A stretch of DNA of 39,000 nucleotides from Mycobacterium tilburgii. Lineage in GTDB: Bacteria; Actinomycetota; Actinomycetes; Mycobacteriales; Mycobacteriaceae. This document shows positions 31,820-39,000 of this stretch, one piece after another. The notes beneath the pieces are model-generated. The model did no database searches, was not told where the DNA came from, and saw nothing but the letters and a program-made list of their open reading frames with translations. The stretch lies in the NCBI RefSeq assembly GCF_902168065.1, contig NZ_LR655719.1:1-39000 (forward strand), read 5' to 3'. The stretch's first letter is position 1. Every line of letters begins with the position of its first letter. Position numbers and translations under genes: made by a program.

Positions 31820-34637
31820 GTGGGTTTCAGCAACGAGCCGCGGAGTTGGGCGGAGATGGAGCGTCTGCTCGACAGCAAACCGTGGCGCGCTGACCGAGGC
31901 GGCCGGCAGGCATTGGCACATCTTAACCGGCTGCCGCAAAGGACATGTCCGCCAAGCTCTTTCCGAGGGTGGTCCGGAGGCCGCGGAGCGGGCGCTGGCC
32001 GATCTGGTCGACCGGTTCGGTGCGCACCGGGTCAGCGTCGAGCTGACCCAGCATGGCCAGCCCCCTCGACGATGAACGCAACGCGGTGCTGGCCGGGATC
32101 GCGCGGCGCTTCGGGGTCGGGGTCGTCGCCACCACCTGGGCGCATTTCGCGGAGCCGTCGCGGCGCCGGCTGGCCATGGCGATGGGTGCGATCCGGGCCC
32201 GGCAGTCGCTGGCCGCCGGATGGCTGGCCCTGCTGGGCGGCTCGCACCTGCGGTCCGGTGCGGAGATGGCCCGGCTGTTCGGGCATGTGCCCCTTGGGGA
32301 CCCTAATGTGGTGGCCGCCGCCGTCGAACTCGGCGAGCAATGTGCGTTCGGGCTGGCGTTGATCGCGCCGCGATTGCCGCCGTTCGACGTGCCCGCCGTC
32401 CACACCGAGGACAGCTGGCTGCGGCAGTTGACGATGGCGGGCGCGCGGGAACGCTACGGGTCGCCCGAGAGCGCGCCGCGTGCGTACGCCCAGATCGAGC
32501 GGGAGCTGAAAGTCATTGCGCATCTGACCTTTCCGTACTACTTTCTGGTGGTTCACGATATCGCCCGGTTCTGCCGGGAGAACAACATCCTGTGCCAGGG
32601 CAGGGGATTGGCGGCCAACTCCGCGGTCTGGTACGCTCTCGGTGTCACCGCAGTCGATCCGGTGGTCAACGAGCTGATGTTCGAGCGTTTTCCTGTCGCC
32701 CGCCCGCGACGGTCCGCCCGACATCGACATGGACATCGAGTCGGATCAGCGCGAATCATCCAGTACGTCTACGACAAATACGGCCGCGACTACGCCGCTC
32801 AGGTCGCCAACGTGATCACCATACCGGGGCAAGATCGCGGTGCACGACATGGCCCGCGCCTTGGGTTTCTCGCAGGGGCAGCAAGACGCGTGGAGCAAAC
32901 AGATCAACCACTGGAACGGGCTGGCCGACTCGCCCGATGTAGAGGGCATTCCCGAACAGGTGATCGACCTGGCCAACCAGATCCGGAATCTGCTGCGACA
33001 CATGGGGATTCATTCCGGTGGCATGGTGATCTGTGACCGTCCGATCGCCGACGTGTGCCCCGTGGAATGTGCGCGGATGGAGAACCGCAGTGTGTTGCAG
33101 TGGGACAAAGACGACTGTGCGGCAATCGGTTTGGTGAAGTTAGACCTGCTCGGCCTAGGCATGCTCTCGGCGCTGCACTACGCGATGGATTTGGTCGCCG
33201 AGCACACGGGCGTCGAGGTCGATCTGGCTCGCTTGGACCTCTCCGAGCCAGCGGTCTACGAGATGCTGGCCCGCGCCGACTCCGTCGGGGTGTTCCAGGT
33301 GGAGTCACGCGTCCAGATGGCGACGTTGCCACGGTTGTTCTACGACCTGGTGGTCGAGGTCGCGCTGATCCGCCCCGGGCCCATCCAGGGCGGATCGGTG
33401 CATCCCTACATCCGGCGGCGCAACGGGATAGACCCGGTCGTCTACGACCACCCGTCCATGGAACCGGCGCTGCGAAAGACGTTGGGAGTGCCACGGTTCC
33501 AGTAGCAGCTGATGCAGCTGGCGGTCGACTGCGCCAGCTTCTCCGCCGCCGAGACCGACCAGTTGTGCCGCGCCATGGGGTCCAAGCGTTCGGCCGAGCG
33601 GATGCGACGGCTCCGCGATCGGTTCTACGACGGCATGCGCAGATTGCACGACGCTCCCGATGAGGTGATCGGCCGGACCTACGAAAAGCTGGAGGCGTTC
33701 GCCAATTTCGGTTTCCCGGAGAGCCATGCGCTGTCCTTCGCCTCCCTGGTGTTCTATTCGTCGTGGTTCAAGCTGCACCACCCGGCCGCGTTCTGCGCGG
33801 CGCTGCTGCGCGCCCAGCCGATGGGCTTCTATTCGCCCCAGTCGCTGGTGGCCGACGCCCGCCGGCACGGCGTGTGGGTGCACGGCCCCGATGTCAACGC
33901 CAGCCTGACGCACGCCACCCTGGAGAATGCCGGCACCGAAGTCCGGCTCGGGCTGGGTGCCGTCCGGCATATCGGCGATGACCTCGCCGACCGGATGGTC
34001 AAAGAACGAAAGGCCAACGGCCCCTTCACCTCTCTGCTGGACCTGACCACACGGTTACAGCTTTCGGTGCCGCAGGCCGAGGCGCTGGCCACTGCGGGGG
34101 CGTTGGGCTGTTTCGGGACGTCGCGGCGCGCGGCGTTGTGGGCGGCCGGGGCCGAGGCCGCCCAACGGCCCGACCGGCTACCCGGCGTGGGGTCGTCATC
34201 GCATATCCCGGCCTTTGCCGGGGATGACCGATCTGGAGCTGGCCTCCGCGGACGTGTGGGCCACCGGGATCTCCCCGGACAGTTACCCGACCCAGTTCCT
34301 GCGGGCCGACCTGGACGCGATGGGTGTGATACTTGCCGACCAGTTGCCGAGTGTGCCCGACGGGGACCGGGTGTTGATCGCCGGCGCTGTGACCCACCGA
34401 CAGCGACCCGGCACGGCGCAAAGTGTGACGTTCATCAGCCTCGAGGACGAAACCGGGATGGTCAACGTGCTCTGCACCCCGGCGGTGTGGGCCCGGCACC
34501 GCAGACTGGCGAATACCGCCCCGGCGATGCTGGTGCGCTGCCAGGTTCAAAACGTCAGCGGCGCAGTCACTGTTGTGGCCGAGCGACGGGGTCACATCAC
34601 CCTGGCCGTCGGCTCGAAATCTCGTGACTTTAGCTAA
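31820..34637 (+). pseudogene. dnaE2: Error-prone DNA polymerase DnaE2, deleted and frameshifted
   Basis: DnaE2 (Rv3370c, about 1,080 residues) is the SOS-induced C-family polymerase of the mutasome. The start is preserved (MGFSNEPRSWAEMERLLDSK from GTG 31820). Most of the PHP domain is then missing; the match resumes near 31910 with HILTGCRKGHVRQAL. It continues through FAEPSRRRLAMAMGAIRARQ, YFLVVHDIARFCRENNILCQ and GRGLAANSAVWYALGVTAVD. A frameshift near 32695 destroys the PDIDIDIE catalytic aspartate motif; another lies near 32830. A TAG at 33503-33505 follows GVPRFQ, and a last shift near 34210 precedes the OB-fold end (VTFISLEDETGMVNVLC). The total is about 350 residues short of the full protein's coding length plus four or more lesions. 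Confidence 0.95.
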
Positions 34638-34726
34638 AACCCCATTGCCCCTTCCTGTTTATTCGTAAGCTGTCTGCTCGTCGCTTGAAAATGGTTGTCG
34701 TGATTACAGTTTCGAGGGAGTTGGTA

Positions 34727-35073
34727 ATGAAATTCACAGCCATCCGCCGCGGTGCCGCACTATTGGGTTGTGCTGCGGCCGTTGTTCTTTCCCCGCCGTT
34801 GCTAGCGCCGATCCGTCCGATCCGCACCAGCCGGACATGACCAAGGGTTACCGCCCGGGTGGTCGGTGGGGTACGGCGATTTGGCCGTGTGCGACGGCGA
34901 GAAGTACCCCGACAGGTCGTTTTGGCACCAGTGGATGAAAACCTGGTTCGTCGGCCCGCAGTTCTATTACGACTGCGTTGGCAGCGACGAACTCCTTCCC
35001 GGCTCTGCTCCCGCCCGGTGGCTGCGGCGGCGCGATCCCGGCCGACCAGCCGCCTCCGCCGCTGGCAAACTGA
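34727..35073 (+). pseudogene. Small secreted protein, frameshifted
   Basis: ATG 34727, preceded by GAGGGAG at 34714-34720, opens a signal peptide (MKFTAIRRGAALLGCAAAVV, then LSPPL). A frameshift at about 34800 moves the mature part to another frame: DPSDPHQPDMTKGYRPGGRW, YGDLAVCDGEKYPDRSFWHQ, WMKTWFVGPQFYYDCVG. A second shift near 35005 leads to LPPGGCGGAIPADQPPPPLA and TGA 35071-35073. Two conserved Cys in the mature part (VCDGEKYPD, YYDCVG) suggest a disulfide. I recognise the type as a conserved mycobacterial exported protein of unknown function. Confidence 0.7.
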
Positions 35074-35110
35074 TCTCAGCGAGACGAAGAGCGAGCAGAA
35101 CGAGGGTATA

Positions 35111-35921
35111 GTGACGGAAAAGTCTGGTTCTCACCAGAGCTTCGCGCGGGTTTGGACTCGAGATCGCCCGCAAGATTCTGGCGCAGGGGCGATCAGGTGG
35201 TGGCGACCGCTCGGCGCGCGCAACAGATCCTGGAACAACTGCCCGACGCCGGCGCGACGCGTTGCTCGCGATCGACCTCGACGTCACCGATGCCGACCAG
35301 GCGACCCGGGCGGGCCAGTCGGCCGTCGACACGTTCGGCCGGATCGATGTCCTGGTGAACAACGTCGGCCGTGGCTTGCTCGGCGCCGTCGAGGAGTCAT
35401 CCGCCGCCGTGGTCCGGGCCGTCTACGAGGTCAATGTGTTCGGCACCCTGACCGTGCAGCGGCCGTGCTGCCGGTGATGCACCGTCAACGCAGCGGCCAC
35501 ATCATCAACCTCAGTTCGGTTGGCGGACTGGTCGGCGGGCCCGGCTGGGGCATCTACTGCTCGGCAAGTTCGCGCTCGAGGGATTCAGCGAGGCGCTGGC
35601 CCACGAGGTGCGGCCTCTGGGCATCTGGGTCACCATCGTCGAGCCCGGCTATTTCCGCACCGATTTCCTCGACGCCTCCAGCCTCGACACCGCGGCTAAC
35701 GTCATCGCCGACTACGAGGCCGACCGCGGGGGCCGTGCGTGCCCACGTCGCGGACGTCAGCCATGCCCAGCCGGGTGACGGCGACCGGTCAAGGCCGGCC
35801 GCGGCCATCGTCGACATCGCGTCGGCCGCCCGCGCCGCCGGTGCATCTGCTGCTGGGCACCGACTGCGTCGCCGCGGCGGAAGCTAAGATCGAGGACCTC
35901 AAAGCCGACATCGAAGCGTGA
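35111..35921 (+). pseudogene. Short-chain dehydrogenase/reductase, frameshifted at the catalytic Lys
   Basis: From GTG 35111 the ancestral protein reads VTEK, then through shifts LEIARKIL, QVVATARRAQQILEQLPDAG, AIDLDVTDADQATRAGQSAV and RIDVLVNNVGRGLLGAVEES. The Rossmann glycine motif itself is disrupted near 35140. The active-site Ser is in HIINLSSVGGLVGG. The YxxxK motif at 35555-35567 reads Tyr-Cys-Ser-Ala followed by a lysine codon that has lost one base, so the frame breaks exactly there. The remainder (FALEGFSEALAHEVRPLGIW, VTIVEPGYFRTDFLDASSLD) sits in the next frame, then shifts again to HLLLGTDCVAAAEAKIEDLK, ending at TGA 35919-35921. Six or so lesions are visible. Confidence 0.88.
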
Positions 35922-35943
35922 CGGACGCTGTCCACGGTACAGG

Positions 35944-36036
35944 GGTCTGTTCCCGATCGCCTACGCCAAGGGCACCGATTTCCTTCCGGCCAAGCGGCTG
36001 CCCGCCGACCAGCTGACGCACTGGAACAGCTGGTAA
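35944..36036 (+). pseudogene. C-terminal fragment of a nitroreductase (Rv3368c-like)
   Basis: A 30-codon piece reads GLFPIAYAKGTDFLPAKRLP, then ADQLTHWNSW and TAA. This is the characteristic end of the FMN-dependent nitroreductase Rv3368c family (LPIAYTxGxDFxPAKRLP...HWNxW). The rest of the gene, roughly 180 codons, is missing between the SDR remnant and this point. The fragment ends 3 bases before the stop of the convergent trmL-like gene. Confidence 0.72.
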
Positions 36037-36039
36037 GCG

Positions 36040-36504
36040 CTACACCGCGCCCGGGTAGCCGAGTTGGCGCCAGGCCTCGTAGACCGCGATCGCCGCGGCG
36101 TTGGACAGGTTCAGCGAGCGCCGGCCCGCCAGCATCGGGATGCGCACCTGCCGGGTGATGTGGGCGTCGGCCAGGATCGTGTCGTTCAGGCCGTCGGGTT
36201 CCGGGCCGAACATCAACACGTCGCCGGGCCGGAAGTCGACGTCGGCGAGCACGGTCGGCGCGTGCGCGGTGAACGCAAACACCCGCGCCGGCAACACCGC
36301 ATCCCAGGCGTCCTGCAGCGTCGGGTGTACCGTCACCGACGCCAGGTCGTGGTAGTCCAGCCCGGCCCGGCGCAGCTTGGGCTCGGACAAGTCGAAGCCC
36401 AGCGGCTCGACCAGATGCAGTTCGGCGCCGGTGGCCGCGGCCGTGCGGATTGCGTTGCCGGTATTGGGCGGGATCCGGGGCGACACGAACATCAGCTTGA
36501 ACAC
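36040..36504 (-). CDS. SpoU-family tRNA (cytidine/uridine-2'-O-)methyltransferase, TrmL-like
   Basis: This 154-residue SPOUT enzyme, the orthologue of M. tuberculosis SpoU (Rv3366), methylates a wobble-position ribose in tRNA using SAM. The three SpoU motifs are present: motif 1 ([20 protein letters not shown]), motif 2 ([17 protein letters not shown]) and motif 3 ([20 protein letters not shown], then AVYEAW), which form the trefoil knot and the dimer interface. Length matches the minimal TrmL form without an extra domain. The start is ATG at the complement of 36502-36504. It is divergent from the broken methyltransferase by 17 bases and is intact between two ruined neighbours. The exact target tRNA is inferred from the family. 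Confidence 0.93.
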   Translation of the reverse strand: MFKLMFVSPRIPPNTGNAIRTAAATGAELHLVEPLGFDLSEPKLRRAGLDYHDLASVTVHPTLQDAWDAVLPARVFAFTAHAPTVLADVDFRPGDVLMFGPEPDGLNDTILADAHITRQVRIPMLAGRRSLNLSNAAAIAVYEAWRQLGYPGAV

Positions 36505-36521
36505 AACGCGATAATGGTCGC

Positions 36522-37133
36522 ATGGTCGAGCAGAGCATCTGGATGCAGAAGGTCGCTGCCGATCCGGGGCATTCGCATTGGTACATCGAGCGTTTCCGTG
36601 CCATGGTGCGCGCAGGCGACGAACTGTTCAGTGAGGCGCGGCTGGTGGACGCGCTGACGCCGAGTGGTGCGCGCATCCTGGACGCCGGATGCGGCCCCGA
36701 GCGGGTGGGCGGGGCTACCTGGCCCCACCGTCGGTCACGACGTGGTCGGCGTCGATGTCGACCTGGCGCTGATCGCGGCGGCCGAACAGGACTATCCCGG
36801 CCCGCGCTGGGTGGTCGGCGACCTCGCCGAACTCGACCTGCCAGCCCGCGGCATCGCCGAACCGTTCGACGTCATCGTCTCGGCCGGCAACGTTATGGCG
36901 TTTCTGGCCCCCAGCACCCGGGGGCGGGTGCTGAGCCGGCTGCGGGCCCACCTCGCCGACGACGGGCGCGCGGCGATCGGGTTCGGTGCGGGCCGCGACT
37001 ACGGAGTTCACCGAATTCGTCGAACACGCCGCCGCTGCCGGGCTGACGCCCGACCTGCTGCTGTCCACCCGGGATCTGCGGCCCTTTCGCCGCCGACTCG
37101 GACTTTCTCGTCGCGATTCTGCGGCCCGCGTAG
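36522..37133 (+). pseudogene. Class I SAM-dependent methyltransferase, frameshifted
   Basis: From ATG 36522 the protein reads [20 protein letters not shown] and [20 protein letters not shown]. Motif I (ARILDAGCGPERVG) is followed by a frameshift near 36715, after which motif II is seen (GVDVDLALIAAAEQDYPGPR, WVVGDLAELDLP). Then come VIVSAGNVMAFLAPSTRG and LRAHLADDGRAAIGFGAGRD. A frameshift near 37005 precedes EFTEFVEHAAAAGLTPDLLL, and another near 37085 precedes SDFLVAILRPA with TAG 37131-37133. The fold is clear but the substrate is not. Three single-base lesions are enough to explain it, so this is fairly recent decay. Confidence 0.85.
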
Positions 37134-37248
37134 CGCGGTGCTATCCGGTCGATAACGATCCGCGGGCTGTCCATACTCGTCGAATTGCCACGCGTTTACC
37201 GCTCGCGCGTTTCGGCGTGGGGGAAGCGGAACAAAAGCAGGAAAGCTC

Positions 37249-38712
37249 ATGAGCCTCTCGTTTGATTGGGCGCGCAGTACCGGCGCAGTCGCCGGCCTGC
37301 AGTCGCCGCATGACCGTGTTCAACCGCCCACCCCCGGGTCGAGGCGGCACCCACCGACCGTTGCGGTCCCGGCTAGTTCGGCGGCTTCGGCGAAACGACC
37401 GCCGGCGTGGTCGTTGAGCAACTGGCCGGTCCGGTGGAAAAGTCCTTGCCATGTGCTGGTTCCGCTGATCCTGGCCGCGCTGTTCGGCGGACTACGCGTC
37501 AACACCGCGATGGCCAGCTCCAGCGGTTTGCGGTTGGCCGCCGACCGCGCCGACATGCTGCCGGCGTTCACCAAGTACATGTCGGCGCTGGACGTCGCGT
37601 TGTTGGCGGGCTCCACCGGACGAGACGTCGTCGGCGCGAAGAAGAATTACGACGCCCGCAAGGGTGAGCTTCAGACGCGGCTGGAAGACACCGACGTGGA
37701 CCCCGATCTCCGGGCGGGAGTGCGCACGCTGCTCGACGGCAGGCAATCGCTGGGCCGAGGACGTCTATCAGCGCCTCGGGTGGACGATGCGCAAATCCGG
37801 GCCCAGGCACAGGGATTGAGCCGTGCCGTCGCCGCCCGCGGCCAGATGATGATGCAGAAGATTCTGGTGACCCGCGGCGCCGACTGCCCGAGTCGCGGCT
37901 GCGGACCTCGATGATCACGCTGGCCGGTACGGAGCCGTCGACGTTGTTCGGGATGAGCCAGGTGCTCGGTGCGGGCTCGCCGGACGCCAAGACCCTGCAA
38001 CAGCAGATGGTGACCCGGATGGCGATCATGTCGGACCCGGCCAGCGTGCTCGTCGACAATCCGGATCTGCTGCGTTCGCTTCAGTCACCGACACGATCGC
38101 CGAGCAGGTCATCGCCGACGCCACCGCGTCGGTGACCAAGGCGGTGCACACCCAGGCCGACGAATGGCACGCCGCCGAGGTCCGCGACGGCGTCGTGGTG
38201 CTGGCGGCCATCATGATCGCCCTGATAATCGTGTTGTTGATGGGCCGCGCGCTGGTGGTGCCGCTGCGGGCGCTGCGCGACGGCGCGCTCAAGATTGCCC
38301 ACACCGATCTCGAGGATGAGATCGCCCGCGTCAAAGCCGGTGGTGTCGAACCGATTCCGGCTCCTCTGCCAGTGTACACCACCGAGGAGATCGGCCAGGT
38401 CGCCCCATGCAGTGGATGAGTTGCACACCCAGGCGCTGCTGCTGGCCGGTGACGAGGCGCGGCTGCGGCTGCTGGTCAACGACATGTTCGAGACGATGTC
38501 CCGGCGCAGCCGGTCACTGGTCGATCATTAGCTGTCGCTGATCGATCGCCTGGAGCGCAACGAGGAGGACCCCGAACGGCTGGACAGCCTGTTCCGGCTG
38601 GGTCATCTGGCCGCTCGGCTGCGTCGCAACAGGGCCAACCTGCTGGTGCTCGCCGGTGCGCAGCTCGCCCGCGACCAGCGTGAGCCGGTGCCGCTGTCGA
38701 CCGTGGTCAACG
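37249..38712 (+). pseudogene. Nitrate/nitrite-sensor-like membrane histidine kinase (Rv3365c-like), broken and 3'-truncated
   Basis: This is the homologue of the large sensor protein Rv3365c (876 residues). It starts at ATG 37249, with a first hydrophobic segment (VLVPLILAALFGGLRVNTAM) and a NIT-type periplasmic helical domain (LPAFTKYMSALDVALLAGST). After frame changes near 37750 and 37890 it reads ITLAGTEPSTLFGMSQVLGA, then the second membrane helix (VVVLAAIMIALIIVLLMGRA) and a HAMP domain (VPLRALRDGALKIAHTDLED). A dimerisation/phosphoacceptor-like region follows (RLLVNDMFETMSRRSRSLVD), a TAG at 38529-38531, then LSLIDRLERNEEDPERLDSL and LRRNRANLLVLAG. The match ends near 38712, so the ATPase domain and the long C-terminus are missing. 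Confidence 0.88.
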
Positions 38713-38714
38713 CC

Positions 38715-38850
38715 CTCGTAGTTGTCGTGGCTGTGCAGCGGTACTACCACGCCCGGTGGCACCACGCCGCGCATGACGCAGACTTCCTCGCCGCCGGCAT
38801 GTCCGTGACCAATGGTAAGAAACTCGACGGTGCGACCGAGGGCGCCGGGC
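38715..38850 (-). pseudogene. Cupin-domain protein fragment
   Basis: The minus strand encodes VEFLTIGHGHAGGEEVCVMR and GVVPPGVVVPLHSHDNYEGV. The PPGVVVPLHSHDNYE block is the first cupin motif (G-x5-HxH-x3-4-E) of small single-domain cupins. No start codon in a sensible place and no second cupin motif remain. The sequence passes directly into the truncated sensor-kinase gene near 38712. It lies just downstream of the membrane-protein C-terminus on the same strand. Confidence 0.6.
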
Positions 38851-38861
38851 TACTCGTCAAT

Positions 38862-39000
38862 TCAGCGTCGTTTCAGCCGGATCTTCCACCAAACGATCGC
38901 GCTATAGATTACGCACAGAACTCCCAGCATTCCCATGTCGAGCAGCCATGCACTCTTGGTGTGATTCCAGTGCTGGTCCTTCGGGTCGGTCGGGCCCGGT
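38862..39000 (-). CDS. C-terminal membrane segment of an unidentified protein (cut by window edge)
   Basis: The minus strand has an open frame entering from the right edge, reading GPTDPKDQHWNHTKSAWLLD and MGMLGVLCVIYSAIVWWKIR, then LKRR and a TGA at the complement of 38862-38864. The second part is a clear transmembrane helix followed by a positive cluster, so the C-terminus is probably cytoplasmic. I do not recognise the family. Whether the rest of the gene is intact cannot be seen. Confidence 0.5.
   Translation of the reverse strand, partial: PGPTDPKDQHWNHTKSAWLLDMGMLGVLCVIYSAIVWWKIRLKRR

Noticed and set aside
33000..34200. dnaE2 segment as a separate functional polymerase gene
   Set aside because: It lacks the PHP domain, has lost the catalytic Asp motif by frameshift and is cut by the TAG at 33503-33505.

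Overview
This is GC-rich mycobacterial chromosome in an advanced state of gene decay. About fifteen genes read cleanly from start to stop. Between them lie about the same number of recognisable genes broken by frameshifts, nonsense codons and internal deletions. Gene content and order match the Mycobacterium tuberculosis whiB3-sigD-guaB2-guaB3-choD-guaA-imuB-iunH-acrA1-lpqD-htdY and otsB2-Rv3371-dnaE2-Rv3366-Rv3365c loci, in reverse orientation and with many genes removed. Intact housekeeping genes amid massive decay in high-GC DNA suggest a host-restricted member of the M. avium complex such as M. lepraemurium. M. leprae and M. lepromatosis have clearly lower GC. The species is an inference.

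Layout. 1-4.6 kb: end of an unidentified gene, a broken DUF1707 gene, intact methionine aminopeptidase, heavily broken cobQ, a broken alpha/beta-hydrolase gene and an intact class I glutamine amidotransferase. 4.6-8.7 kb (minus strand): a PPE-protein tail, a broken DUF6390 gene, and a collapsed [NiFe]-hydrogenase maturation cluster (hypD, hypE and hypF fragments) preceded by a truncated LLM-class oxidoreductase. 8.75-15.0 kb: the well-preserved block whiB3, Rv3415c-like, sigD-rsdA, Rv3412-like, guaB2-guaB3. 15.0-18.8 kb: choD, Rv3406-like, a GH65 phosphorylase and an MFS transporter, all truncated and joined end to end. 18.85-21.1 kb: intact HxlR-type regulator and guaA. 21.1-23.5 kb: sulfotransferase, TetR and Rv3395A-like remnants and a broken imuB. 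23.5-31.7 kb: an intact KasB-like ketoacyl synthase, broken iunH, acrA1 and lpqD, intact htdY and otsB2, and a broken WS/DGAT acyltransferase. 31.7-39 kb: broken dnaE2 behind a near-consensus SOS box, a broken secreted protein, a broken SDR, a nitroreductase tail, intact trmL-like methyltransferase, a broken SAM methyltransferase, a truncated sensor-kinase-like gene, a cupin fragment and the C-terminus of a membrane protein.

What survives: GMP synthesis (GuaB2, GuaA, with GuaB3), protein N-terminal processing (Map), trehalose synthesis (OtsB2), redox and stress regulation (WhiB3, SigD with RsdA), one RNA methyltransferase and two lipid enzymes (KasB-like, HtdY). What is lost: the cobyric acid step of cobalamin synthesis, hydrogenase maturation, ChoD, ImuB/DnaE2 mutagenic repair, and several accessory lipid and redox enzymes. 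I found no tRNA or rRNA gene, CRISPR array, insertion sequence or prophage. The unusual feature is the set of deletion scars, several joining genes that do not belong together, not a new multi-gene system.
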